64,000 nt of DNA from assembly GCA_003611745.1 (NCBI GenBank), contig RAYF01000006.1, positions 28,114 through 92,113 of the forward strand. The letters are read 5' to 3'. The DNA is from a bacterium D16-36 (GTDB lineage: Bacteria > Bacillota > Clostridia > Lachnospirales > Lachnospiraceae). Below, in pieces: positions 53,801 to 62,670 of this stretch. The translations under genes and the position numbers were made by a program. The first letter of the stretch is position 1. Every line of letters starts with the position of its first letter. The notes beneath the pieces were generated by a model. It ran no database searches, was not told the DNA's origin, and saw only the letters and a program-made list of their open reading frames with translations.

Positions 53801-56800
53801 GCACCTTCCGGTTCAGGGGTATACGTTATCTGCAGGCGCTGGCACGCAGAACAAGGATAAAAATGGAAAAGCTTATGTAGAATCGGTATCTACTACGTCA
53901 GATGACAAGGGGGCATTTATGCTGACCGGCATCACAGGCGTAGAAGGGGATATTGTGCCGGTGTTTGTATCGAATGGAATTACAAACGGCCAGATTGTGG
54001 ATGTGAAGCTGCAGGCAGTGAGGAAATCCAGTGATGTGAGTTCATATGAAGTGAAACTGTCAAAAGCAGTGGAGATTAAGTATCCTTATGGTGCGCCGGA
54101 GGTTACAAGCATAGATTATACGTTTAGCAATCCTAATCATATACAGGAAAATGGTGGTGTTGGGACAAATTCTGTAAATATTTATGATGATGAATTCACA
54201 ATTGATGCCACAGTAAACACCCGCGGTAAGGATATCAAGGAAGCCATATTTACCGTCTATACGGTGAATGGGCAGACAACAGAATTCCGTGCGCAGGAGG
54301 ACAGAGACAACCGGAACCACTTTGTATGTACGATACCGGGTATGGCAGACAATCTGAATAATGGCGACAGAATCAAAGTCAGGCTGGTAGACCGGGATAA
54401 AATGTATTCTGAAGCCGGAAAGGATGAGAATGGAAAGAATATTCTGGATGATGAAGGTCAGGTAATCACGGGCATAGACTGGAATATTGAGTACCCGGAT
54501 GTGGATACCGGTCTTGTATTTTATGTTGAGAATGTACTGATGCAGCCAAAGTGGTATGATGTGCAGGATGACAAGACGGCTGCAAATATACCGCTGATTG
54601 GAAATGCTACTTCAAGCACGCAGTCAGGGCTTCTCAGCCTGAATAAGATCAGGTGGGCAGATGACAACGGATATACGCTTCAGATTGGTGTTGATGTTAC
54701 ATATGGCAACACGAAATCGCCGTCCGGAGAAGAAAAAGCCCAGATGGTAGATAACTTCATGAAAGCTGTAAGAGCGGACAAAGCAAATGCAGAAGAAATC
54801 GCTCTGGGGAAGAAGGCAGGCTCCACGCAGAAGGGCGGGACGAACCTGAAGCAGGAGAAAAAGGAAATGCAGAATGCCATAAAGAACCAGAAACAGAACA
54901 GCGCAGGGCAGGCAAAGAATGCAGTTGCCAAAATGAATGAAAAAGAGCCTTCGTGGAAGGTGGATGTGGCATTTATGCTTGCATTTGATTTCTTATGGAA
55001 TCCGGAAGTAGGAGATTATCAGTTTATCACCGGAGGGGTTGCCGTTGGCGGAAGCTTTACGTTTAACCACACCATGTATACAATGATATCTTCTGTCCCG
55101 GCGTTTGTGAATTTTTCAGCGACACTGCAGGCGAACCTTACTGTTTCGTATGCGACAGAAACGGGAATGAATGCCATGACTGCTGGGGATTTTAATAGTT
55201 ATGGAGGAAACCTTTCGGAGAGGATTACTCCGCCGAAAGCAGTGCAGAGCCTTATGGCGTCAGGAAAAGTTCAGGTAGGCATAGGCCTGTGCGGCGTCCT
55301 GTCAGCAAGAGGGTATGTTGCACCAAAGGTACAGTTTGATATCGGCCTTACCAAATCGACTCCAAGCGGTGTATTGCTGGGATTTGCGGGAGGTATTGGG
55401 TTTGATCTCCTTATTCTTTCCATTAACCTTGATTTCTTTAGTGTAACAAAGGGATGGGGGTCTCTTGAAAATAAGACCAGCTACAGTTTCTTTGGCGGTA
55501 TGCTAGATCAACAAGATTTGGGCATAAAGACCGCAGCGAAAAAGAAATCGGCGGTAGATACAAGCGGTGATAAAGTTCTCAAACAATACGGTGAAGATGA
55601 GGTGATGGTAAGGCATATGTATTCTTCCGGTACATCAGATATGTCAGAATTTGGGAAGACCGATGGAAGAAAGAGGGCAACACCGGAACTTGTGGCAGTA
55701 AATACATTGTTAGACAATGCCGCAGAACATACAAGGCCAAAGATCGTACCGTTAAATGAGGATAACACGAAGAAGATGCTGGTATTTATCGGCAGCCGCG
55801 GGAATGGGGAAGAGAGCAACAGCAGCGCATTGTATTATTCTGTCTATGATGGTTCCAGCTGGTCTGAGCCAAAGATTCTGGATAACGACGGAACTGTGGA
55901 TTCTGCGCCGGATATAATCGTTGGAAAGGGCGCGGATGGAAAAGACAAAGTAGTGATTGCGTGGGCTGATGCATGCCGTGAGTTCACTTCCTCTGATACA
56001 TCAATGGATAAGTTGAATACAATGGGGATTTCAGCGGTTGTTTATGATGTGGAAAGCGGAACAATGGGGGCTGAAATTCCTCTGGTAGAGGATGATCCGC
56101 ATTTTAACCTGTCACCGAAGCTTAACTTCTCAAATGGTATCCTGTACTGCAATTATATGAAACGTGACATAGCGAATGTAGAGGGAGAAGAGGATCTTCT
56201 TGATTTTGCAAAGACATATTCAACCATGGCATATGTAGCATATGACACCCACAACCAGAGATACGTTTCCTATGATGAAGATGGCAATCAGCAGGACGGT
56301 ACCACAGCGCAGGAGCAGTTTATTTCCATCCATCATCCGACAGTACAGGATCCGCTTGTGATGGATTACCAGTCAGTCACTACAGAGGTTGAGAGTAAGA
56401 CTTATATGTTATCCACTTATACAGTCGATGGAGATAAGAACCTGCAGACCAAAGAGGACAGGGAACTTTTCCTCAGCATCAGTAATATGACAGATGGAAA
56501 GGAATATTATCCAATTCAGGTGACAAATGACCAGTTTAGCCAGTCAAGCCCTAAACTTACGGATATTGACGGGACAGTGTATCTTACATGGTTAGATAAT
56601 GGGTATATCTTCCGGATGGCAGATGTTTCTGAAGTACTTGGCTCCTTGTTTGACAGCACGACAGGAAATCTTAGTATTACTGCTGATGACAGTGATATGG
56701 ATACAGCGGTTCAGGTTACTGTAAATAAAGATGTTTACAAGGATGGCTATATTGCCGGCGGTGATGTGAACAGCTACAAAGACTGGTATAAGAAGAGCGC

Positions 56801-58910
56801 AGGGGATCTTGGCGTTACAGAGGAGTATTATGAAGACAGCATTTATAAATCCCTTGCAGAAACTACGCTGCCAGCGGAATCTGCAAACTTCAGCCAGAGA
56901 GATGATATGGAGACTAGTATTTCTAACTATACTGTTACATCAGATGGAAAAGACATTTATATCTTCTTTACTGATTTTGGCACCAAGGATGAGAGCAATA
57001 CAGGTGTTGAAATTTATGGCGTGAGGTACCAGAGGTACTTTAGCGATAAAGATACCTCTGCTGGTTCCGGAACAGGAGACACAGATAGTGTGAATGCAGA
57101 ACAGAAATGGGGCTTTGGAAAAGCTGTGCAGATTACGGACAACAATAAGGTAATTGATGAGCTGGATTTGTATATGGACAGCGATACCCACATAAGTGCT
57201 GTAGCAAACTATTTTGAGCAGTATATCAACAGCGAGGGAGGAATGTCCTACTCCTCAAATCGACTTGTGGAACTTGAATTTGGGACAAAAGGTTCCATGG
57301 AGGTGGAAGACGGGTATATTAAGCTTCCAGATGCATATGTAAGCGGGGAGACAGAAGAGATTTCGTTTGACGTAATCAATAATGGGCTTCTGACCTCAAA
57401 AGGATATAAATACTCTGTATATGAAGTTGCAGCAGACGGCAGTGAGAAACTGATTGCAAACGATGAGGTGGATGCTGTACTTGGTTCAGGAGAAGTACAG
57501 AATGTCATCGTACCTTGGGAAGTTCCGCAGGAACTATCCGGTACAAAGATAAAGGTTACTGTGGAAGAAATAGGAGTAGACCACTCCATCGTGAAGACAA
57601 CGGAGTGTGATGTTCCATACGGCAGTAATCTGGAATTTACAGATGTACAGGTTCTGTGGAATGAGAAAGAACCATATCTTTCAGCTACAGTGAAGAACAC
57701 TGGCAATGCCGCTTCAAAAGCGTACAGTGCCGCACTTTGCATAAGTGATAATGACGGGAACACGACAAAGACTTATAAAAACGTTGAGATTCCTGTACTT
57801 GCATCAGGAGAAGAAAAGTCATTAAATATTCCATTTACCCCTGCGGTAGAAGATTTTAATGGCATGGGAGTTATATGGCTTAAGCTTGTTGTATCGGATG
57901 GTGACGAGATAGTAGCGGAAGCAAATACAAAGTTTTCTTCCATAACACCTGTATGTGCACAGATTAATGATGGCAAAGACATTGCGCTGGACTATGGAAA
58001 GAGGACTGCACTTACGACAAAAGCAGCGCCGTGGAATGGAATTGCCGGGGAGGTACGTTTCTATTCTTCAGATGAAGCTGTTGCAGCGGTAGATGACAAG
58101 GGTATTGTTACCGGAACAGGAAATGGGGAAGCTGTAATATATGCATATTATCCGGTTTCCGGTGTGATGACATCTGTCAAAGTAAAGGTATCAGGGACGG
58201 GCAGTTCCACAACTGTTAATCCGGCACCACCGCAGAACATTACACCGACAGCTACACCAGAGCCGACAGCTACACCAGAGCCAGTAAGCACAAGTACACC
58301 GTCTCCGGTTGTTACGCCGACACCTGTACCTGATATACCAGTGGAAGAGACTGCAGGGACGAAGGAGATTCTTTCTGATAAGAAATCACTCGTAATCGCA
58401 CCGGGCAAGTCTGCATCAGTAGGATATAATGCTGTGGTAGATGTTCCATCAGCGGTGAAAGCGGCAGATGTCACAGTATCCGTATCTGGCAATAAAAATG
58501 TTACGGCAAATCTGAAAGATTCAAAAGTCCGGATTACTGCAAATAAAAAGGCAGTTAGAGGCTCGGAGGCATCTGTGTCATTGCTGTCCACAGATGCCGA
58601 CGGCAAAAAGGTCAAGGCAGTAATCAAGGTAAGGATACAGAATAAGGCAAAGAAGCTGACAGTTAAAAAGAAGAATTTTACAGTAAAGAAAGGGCACAAA
58701 AAGAAATTAGTACTTACAGTAAAGGCACAAAATGATAAGAAAGCAACCACGGATACGGTTAAGGTTTCTTCCGGAATTGTTAGCCTCACAAAGAGTTCTG
58801 TAAAGAAAAAACAGGTGACACTGACATTGAAAGGTAAGAAAAAAGGCAACAAGAAGATAACTATCAGGGTTGGTTCTAAAAAAATAAAGGTAACAGTAAA
58901 AGTAAAATAA
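50802..58910 (+). CDS. Giant secreted multi-domain protein, 2702 residues
   Basis: A signal peptide (residues 1-36) is followed by a Ser/Glu-rich stretch and Calx-beta-like domains (about 218-270, with FRILEDDKTEGTEGFSLLLV, and 283-385). Long beta-rich regions of unknown type follow, and a Lys/Gln-rich helix near 1310-1380. A propeller-like part near 1640-1800 has ALYYSVYDGSSWSEPKIL. Two CARDB-like domains lie before 2390, then a Big_2-like domain near 2400-2463 and a Thr/Pro linker (TPTATPEPTATPEP). It ends in a Lys-rich beta domain (KKGNKKITIRVGSKKIKVTV). No LPXTG. Likely a surface adhesin; substrate unknown. Confidence 0.85.
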   Translation: MKLKRKRKTYGRRALSLLLCVGMLVPSMQGLTVRAAEKEPVYLKSSRIAADKLPEGDYIYFGTASATVEERGEYAVKLYREGNLDKKASVDIHTIDMMALYGEDYELDMEGVRETGDGESILEKYVKGKAVTGTDEPASVAASSEPEESSVKSFEEIVAESRSTGTSASETSTLAKEKEEQTGEKSRELVETEPEEQGLMDAIMGELIADAMEDLDSSSESTVTFEKGESEKTVKFRILEDDKTEGTEGFSLLLVNPQDAELYEVTSLSVSIRDAQKAEHSKVSFSKKEYQAKDGKAAITVKRTGAEYSVCELALRTSGETAKAGTNYTETNMLISFAPYEMEKKVELDVCGSGTFKVMLTDLTACDEGEFAKASVEIKEGKEISKPSEALRAAAKAGTSSFDISIKGQNYTVEYTKGAATGKIMDNSYEPAVQAGTYYFAADKSHGGYFTYGHLGGDKPSWLGHRDTDYQTKGEYGRLRYYSPTAWHKGWVYGELPGANVWGAYYNYFIPDWATDDGTTDAGERRLEVWDGNRLIDTTYSHGSHGRQQNENAIVNKKDQKVTVRVYAYDTSGACRKSYIKLYGLCAMYRKFNISVENGTALKYEGSTSAGMEPLTVTVDCGAQPKDANIDTRDIYANQDTNKSNLVFSVKDSYVNGHNGMFGHIKGYQITIDPGKGNDKITRLNYPSDYVTWLRSKKGNKIGISNSEIDRTINKVNANLDTVPYDRLFVQWISANQKDTATDNISYGYKQNLKFKPVFDYNNVTVEVLAPNGGGKGHFTDSKLSKTGKYTFHAGDNLTLDAVADDAGNYEVIGYEVSTDGVNFNTIRDTKQLFLEGSLKLNYYRIRPVIQRKKNVIEINFKDNNAKSKFEIQGLISQSALNSLGKDYESLKGKNILITNPEGRTTLDKITPVPGKEYMVRILQKDSSGNTIYQPRVKMKSANTTYTTQLFQFVAGSAPVDNVVEIGSRSVPRSSLKTFRIIGNLNSAYAPIRANGLEVKHLPVQGYTLSAGAGTQNKDKNGKAYVESVSTTSDDKGAFMLTGITGVEGDIVPVFVSNGITNGQIVDVKLQAVRKSSDVSSYEVKLSKAVEIKYPYGAPEVTSIDYTFSNPNHIQENGGVGTNSVNIYDDEFTIDATVNTRGKDIKEAIFTVYTVNGQTTEFRAQEDRDNRNHFVCTIPGMADNLNNGDRIKVRLVDRDKMYSEAGKDENGKNILDDEGQVITGIDWNIEYPDVDTGLVFYVENVLMQPKWYDVQDDKTAANIPLIGNATSSTQSGLLSLNKIRWADDNGYTLQIGVDVTYGNTKSPSGEEKAQMVDNFMKAVRADKANAEEIALGKKAGSTQKGGTNLKQEKKEMQNAIKNQKQNSAGQAKNAVAKMNEKEPSWKVDVAFMLAFDFLWNPEVGDYQFITGGVAVGGSFTFNHTMYTMISSVPAFVNFSATLQANLTVSYATETGMNAMTAGDFNSYGGNLSERITPPKAVQSLMASGKVQVGIGLCGVLSARGYVAPKVQFDIGLTKSTPSGVLLGFAGGIGFDLLILSINLDFFSVTKGWGSLENKTSYSFFGGMLDQQDLGIKTAAKKKSAVDTSGDKVLKQYGEDEVMVRHMYSSGTSDMSEFGKTDGRKRATPELVAVNTLLDNAAEHTRPKIVPLNEDNTKKMLVFIGSRGNGEESNSSALYYSVYDGSSWSEPKILDNDGTVDSAPDIIVGKGADGKDKVVIAWADACREFTSSDTSMDKLNTMGISAVVYDVESGTMGAEIPLVEDDPHFNLSPKLNFSNGILYCNYMKRDIANVEGEEDLLDFAKTYSTMAYVAYDTHNQRYVSYDEDGNQQDGTTAQEQFISIHHPTVQDPLVMDYQSVTTEVESKTYMLSTYTVDGDKNLQTKEDRELFLSISNMTDGKEYYPIQVTNDQFSQSSPKLTDIDGTVYLTWLDNGYIFRMADVSEVLGSLFDSTTGNLSITADDSDMDTAVQVTVNKDVYKDGYIAGGDVNSYKDWYKKSAGDLGVTEEYYEDSIYKSLAETTLPAESANFSQRDDMETSISNYTVTSDGKDIYIFFTDFGTKDESNTGVEIYGVRYQRYFSDKDTSAGSGTGDTDSVNAEQKWGFGKAVQITDNNKVIDELDLYMDSDTHISAVANYFEQYINSEGGMSYSSNRLVELEFGTKGSMEVEDGYIKLPDAYVSGETEEISFDVINNGLLTSKGYKYSVYEVAADGSEKLIANDEVDAVLGSGEVQNVIVPWEVPQELSGTKIKVTVEEIGVDHSIVKTTECDVPYGSNLEFTDVQVLWNEKEPYLSATVKNTGNAASKAYSAALCISDNDGNTTKTYKNVEIPVLASGEEKSLNIPFTPAVEDFNGMGVIWLKLVVSDGDEIVAEANTKFSSITPVCAQINDGKDIALDYGKRTALTTKAAPWNGIAGEVRFYSSDEAVAAVDDKGIVTGTGNGEAVIYAYYPVSGVMTSVKVKVSGTGSSTTVNPAPPQNITPTATPEPTATPEPVSTSTPSPVVTPTPVPDIPVEETAGTKEILSDKKSLVIAPGKSASVGYNAVVDVPSAVKAADVTVSVSGNKNVTANLKDSKVRITANKKAVRGSEASVSLLSTDADGKKVKAVIKVRIQNKAKKLTVKKKNFTVKKGHKKKLVLTVKAQNDKKATTDTVKVSSGIVSLTKSSVKKKQVTLTLKGKKKGNKKITIRVGSKKIKVTVKVK

Positions 58911-58929
58911 GCAAAAAGGAAAGTTTTTG

Positions 58930-58972
58930 GGGGAATGCAAAATGTTGAAAGATGTTTTGCGTTCTCCTGTCT
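58930..58972 (+). terminator. Terminator of the giant protein gene
   Basis: GGGGAATGCAAAA (58930-58942) pairs with TTTTGCGTTCTCC (58955-58967) with one mismatch and one G-U pair, followed by TGTCTTTT. Confidence 0.6.
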
Positions 58973-59106
58973 TTTCTGTTATACAGCACAATATAAAGGG
59001 ATATTTCTTAGGAATTATCAGTAAATTAATTGTTGGCTGTTTTTTAACAATTTTTGTAAGATTCTGAACAGGTAAGGAACTGTAAAGATAGGAGGAAATT
59101 TTAGAA

Positions 59107-61734
59107 GTGGAAGCGACTGGCTATATAGAACTGACGATTGTATTTGTCACGTTAGTGTTCAGCGTAATCAGCATTGTGGGAAGTCTGGTTTTAAGGCTGC
59201 ATTATCACAAGAAAATTGATCTGGAATATCTGGGCTGGGGCATTTTGCTTAGTGCTGTCTGGAATATTACAAATTCCCAGACGGGACAGGCATTGTTTCA
59301 GAACTCGCAGGCATTGCCAGACATTTCTGCTTTCGTAATGCTTTTGATGCCGCTGCCCTTTTTGCTTTATATGGATGAAGTGCAGAAAGGGAGATATCAT
59401 AAATGGTATAGGGCAGCAGAGATTTTTTTAGTGGTTGAATATATCATATGTTTCGGAATGTGTTTTTTCCATTTATGTGATTTTTCGGATAGTCTTCTAT
59501 TTATTCTGGTATGCTTTGTACTGTTTGTGCTGGTGATAGCCGGCACAATTATAGCAGATATATTTTGTGGGGATATTAGGGAATATGCTGTGGTAGCTGC
59601 GGGGATGGCAGGTGTGTGGATAGCGTCTTTTGCGAGGATTATTTCCTACATCCGCAGGGGAGGCGTAAAAAGCGATGCGGTTTTGCCGGCAGGGATGATC
59701 CTTCTTCTGTTGCTGGCAGCTGCCAATACCATCCACAAATTGGTAAATATGGAAAAAAACAAGAAGCAGGCGATTATGGCAAGCGAAGCGAAGGGCAGGT
59801 TTCTCGCTAATATGTCCCATGAGATCAGAACGCCTATCAACGCGGTTCTTGGCATGGATGCGATGATTCTCCGGGAATGTACAGATATGACAATCCGTGA
59901 ATATGCGCTGGATATCCAGAATGCGGGACAAAGCCTTCTGGCATTGATTAATGACATTCTGGATTTGTCTAAAATAGAATCCGGCAAGCTGGAAATTCTT
60001 CCGGAGGAATATGATTTAAGCAGCCTGCTTCACGACATTATCAATATGATTACGATGAAGGCGAAGGACAAAGGGCTTACTGTGGAGCTGTCCGTTGACG
60101 AGGGCCTGCCTTCCAGATTCTGGGGTGATGATATCAGGCTCCGCCAGATTCTGGTAAATCTTATGAATAATGCGGTGAAGTATACAGAGAAGGGCAGCGT
60201 GACGTTAACAGTAACAGGCGCAGATAAGGGAAACGATAACAGCTTAAATCGTGGCACTTCCGATAGCCATGCACCATCAGGCGGCCCAGTTTATGCACTG
60301 GCTTTTCAGGTGAAGGATACTGGTATTGGCATACGGCAGGAAGATCTTGTGAAACTGTTCCAGGAATTCCAGCGGATTGAGGAAGAACGGAACCGGAATA
60401 TTGAGGGGACCGGGCTGGGGATGAGTATTACAACACAGCTTCTGGAGTTGATGGGAAGTAAACTGGAGGTGGACAGCGTTTATGGGGAAGGTTCTACGTT
60501 CTCTTTTACGCTGGAGCAGAAAGTTATAGATGCAGAGCCTATAGGGAATCTTGGGGAGAGGATTAAAAAAAGGGCAACAGAGTATTCTTATCAGGCAGCA
60601 TTTACCGCACCACAGGCACAGGTGCTGGTGGTGGATGATAATTCCGTAAACCGTAAGGTATTTGCAGGCCTGCTAAAAGAAACAAAAGTGATGGTAGATG
60701 AAGCTGCAGGCGGCATGGAGTGCATCAGGATGGCGGGGGAAAAGCAATATGATGTTATCTTTCTGGATCATATGATGCCTGATTTAGACGGAATTGAGAC
60801 ACTGCATAGAATCCGCGAAATGAAAGAGTGCCCGAATTATAATGCCCCAGTTATCGCACTGACAGCAAATGCAGTATCCGGCGCAAGGGAAATGTATCTG
60901 AAGGAGGGGTTTGACAGCTTTTTATCTAAGCCCATCATTCCGCATAAGTTAGAAAAAATGCTGATGCAGTTTCTCCCGGAGGATAAGATTACATATGAAA
61001 AGAGAACAGGTGATTCCCAGATGGGCATGCCTGGCAATGAGGGGGCTGGTTCAGGGCAGGCGGAGGAAAGCACTCAGATTGATGTGCTTCCACAGTTAGA
61101 TGGAATTGACTGGGAGTATGCTTTGTTGCACTTGAAGGATATTGGAATTTTGAAGGATACCGTGGACAATTTCTACCGCTCAATGGATCAGGAAGCAGAT
61201 GAACTGACGCAATTTTTCCAAATGCTGCAGGCAGCACAGGGAGAGCAGCAGAGGGAAGGGATGAAGCAATTTGAAGTTAAGGTGCATTCCATGAAAAGTG
61301 CCGCTGCCATGATTGGGGCGGTTTCACTGTCCGGTGTTGCAAGGATGTTAGAATATGCTGCAAAGGGTGGGGAGGAAGAAGTGATTCTGGCGGTGGCTCC
61401 TGTATTTCTCAGGGAATGGCGGAAAATGAAAGAGATATTAAAATCCTGTGTGGAAACTGCCGCAGAGGAGGCAGAAGCTGACAAACCTATGGCAGATTTT
61501 AATGTGCTGCTAAGTCAGATTCGGCAGATTGGTGATGCTATGCGGGACATGGATATTGACAGGGCAGATGAAATGGTAGTTCAGATACAGAAATTCAGAT
61601 ATCCCGAACTGCTTGCCCCGGTGGTTGAAAAGCTGGGCAATGCTGTAGCCAATATTGATGAAGGGCAGGCTGCCAGATTGATTGTGGAACTGGAACAAAA
61701 AATAGGGATTTTAGAGGAAATGGAGGAAAAATAG
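59107..61734 (+). CDS. Hybrid sensor histidine kinase with receiver and HPt domains
   Basis: 875 residues. About seven membrane helices (1-215) are followed by HisKA with MSHEIRTPINAVLGM (His near 237). HATPase motifs come next (NLMNNAVKYT, DTGIGI, GTGLGMSI). A receiver follows (VLVVDDNSVNRK near 507; Asp in VIFLDHMMPDLDG; SKPI), then a C-terminal HPt with phospho-His in KVHSMKSAAAM near 726. A complete phosphorelay in one protein. GTG start with GGAGG 11 bases upstream. Stop is one base from the receiver gene, its probable output partner. Signal unknown. Confidence 0.9.
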   Translation: MEATGYIELTIVFVTLVFSVISIVGSLVLRLHYHKKIDLEYLGWGILLSAVWNITNSQTGQALFQNSQALPDISAFVMLLMPLPFLLYMDEVQKGRYHKWYRAAEIFLVVEYIICFGMCFFHLCDFSDSLLFILVCFVLFVLVIAGTIIADIFCGDIREYAVVAAGMAGVWIASFARIISYIRRGGVKSDAVLPAGMILLLLLAAANTIHKLVNMEKNKKQAIMASEAKGRFLANMSHEIRTPINAVLGMDAMILRECTDMTIREYALDIQNAGQSLLALINDILDLSKIESGKLEILPEEYDLSSLLHDIINMITMKAKDKGLTVELSVDEGLPSRFWGDDIRLRQILVNLMNNAVKYTEKGSVTLTVTGADKGNDNSLNRGTSDSHAPSGGPVYALAFQVKDTGIGIRQEDLVKLFQEFQRIEEERNRNIEGTGLGMSITTQLLELMGSKLEVDSVYGEGSTFSFTLEQKVIDAEPIGNLGERIKKRATEYSYQAAFTAPQAQVLVVDDNSVNRKVFAGLLKETKVMVDEAAGGMECIRMAGEKQYDVIFLDHMMPDLDGIETLHRIREMKECPNYNAPVIALTANAVSGAREMYLKEGFDSFLSKPIIPHKLEKMLMQFLPEDKITYEKRTGDSQMGMPGNEGAGSGQAEESTQIDVLPQLDGIDWEYALLHLKDIGILKDTVDNFYRSMDQEADELTQFFQMLQAAQGEQQREGMKQFEVKVHSMKSAAAMIGAVSLSGVARMLEYAAKGGEEEVILAVAPVFLREWRKMKEILKSCVETAAEEAEADKPMADFNVLLSQIRQIGDAMRDMDIDRADEMVVQIQKFRYPELLAPVVEKLGNAVANIDEGQAARLIVELEQKIGILEEMEEK

Positions 61735-61735
61735 T

Positions 61736-62116
61736 ATGAATGATGAGGGAAAAAAGAGGATAATGATTGTGGATGATTCTGCGGTGATGCTGCGCAGCAT
61801 GAAAGGTATTCTGGATAGAACATACACGGTCTATCTGTCAACTTCCGGAAAACAGGCACTTCAAGCTATACCTGAGAAACAGCCGGATTTGGTTCTGCTG
61901 GATTATAAAATGCCGGAGATGGATGGTATAGCAGTTCTGGAGGCCATGCGGGCGGATGACAGTATGAAGGATATTCCGATTGTTTTTCTGACGAGCGTGG
62001 CGGACAGAAAGACAGTTGATTCTATTCTGCGGTTAAAGCCTGCGGGGTATATTTTAAAACCGCCGGATCAGAGTAAAGTGCTGGAAACAATTAAGGAGGC
62101 TTTGAGGAGGGCATGA
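61736..62116 (+). CDS. Stand-alone receiver-domain response regulator
   Basis: 126 residues, a single CheY-like receiver: acidic pair in MIVDDSAVM, phospho-Asp in LVLLDYKMPEMDG, Thr in VFLTSVAD, Lys in ILKPPD. No output domain, so it acts by protein contact or as a phosphate relay. GGAGG lies inside the end of the kinase gene. Confidence 0.9.
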   Translation: MNDEGKKRIMIVDDSAVMLRSMKGILDRTYTVYLSTSGKQALQAIPEKQPDLVLLDYKMPEMDGIAVLEAMRADDSMKDIPIVFLTSVADRKTVDSILRLKPAGYILKPPDQSKVLETIKEALRRA

Positions 62117-62208
62117 GGTTTGCATATTGGAAAAGAAATCCTGCCCCCCTGCTGTGGGGATTAATATTATTAATCGTAAATAGCAGCAGTCAAAGCGATT
62201 ATTGGAAG

Positions 62209-62236
62209 AAAGAGTCTATATAGGCTCTTTTTTTAT
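62209..62236 (+). terminator. Terminator of the kinase-receiver operon
   Basis: AAAGAGTC (62209-62216) pairs with GGCTCTTT (62223-62230) including one G-U pair, and T residues follow. Confidence 0.75.
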
Positions 62237-62239
62237 ATA

Positions 62240-62361
62240 CTAGGAAAGTTCTCGGTGTGTGGTGGTCGCCAACAAGAATTTTCGTAGAAAATTCTTGTTA
62301 GGGCACAAGCGAAGTCTGTGCCCTTTTTTACTCTATAGGAAACTTCTCGTTTCCTATAGAG
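62240..62361. repeat. Composite repeat with two perfect hairpins and a terminator
   Basis: It starts with the 25-base sequence also found at 20425-20449. Then come AACAAGAATTTTC / GAAAATTCTTGTT (62271-62299), terminator GGGCACA / TGTGCCC with T-run (62301-62329) and CTCTATAGGAAAC / GTTTCCTATAGAG (62331-62361). All arms pair perfectly. It lies between the kinase operon and the IS91-like element. Confidence 0.7.
62301..62329 (+). terminator. Terminator within the composite repeat
   Basis: GGGCACA / TGTGCCC with loop AGCGAAGTC and six T residues. Its loop is identical to that of the cysA terminator. Confidence 0.75.
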
Positions 62362-62425
62362 GGGGGATCAGACAACAAAAATGCCCATCTTAATTAGACA
62401 GGCATAGCAAACAGATGATATGGAG

Positions 62426-62605
62426 TTAGAAGATATAAAAACCTTCTTTTCCAAAATCATCATCAAGGTCATCATCCTCATGAAGGAAATAATCCATATC
62501 CAAAAGATCATTATCGCTCATATCCCGGATATCTTTTGGGGCCATTCCTTCTGGTGGATTTTGAGTATACTGTTGTCTGAGTTTCTCGATGAGTTCTTTT
62601 TCCAT
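62426..62605 (-). CDS. Small acidic protein downstream of the IS91-type transposase
   Basis: 59 residues: MEKELIEKLRQQYTQNPP, then a Met/Asp-rich part and an acidic run (DYFLHEDDDLDDDFG). AGGA lies upstream of the ATG. It reads in the same direction as the transposase gene, 65 bases after it, so it may be a passenger or accessory gene of the element. Function unknown. Confidence 0.55.
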   Translation of the reverse strand: MEKELIEKLRQQYTQNPPEGMAPKDIRDMSDNDLLDMDYFLHEDDDLDDDFGKEGFYIF

Positions 62606-62670
62606 AGTGCTGTTTTCCTCCGTTTTTGGTTTTAGTATACCACAGTGGAGGAAGACTGTGGGCAGGTGTG

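Noticed and set aside
58148..58852. 234-codon minus-strand frame opposite the Lys-rich end
   Set aside because: Reverse complement of Lys/Val-rich codons gives Phe/Leu-rich frames by composition.
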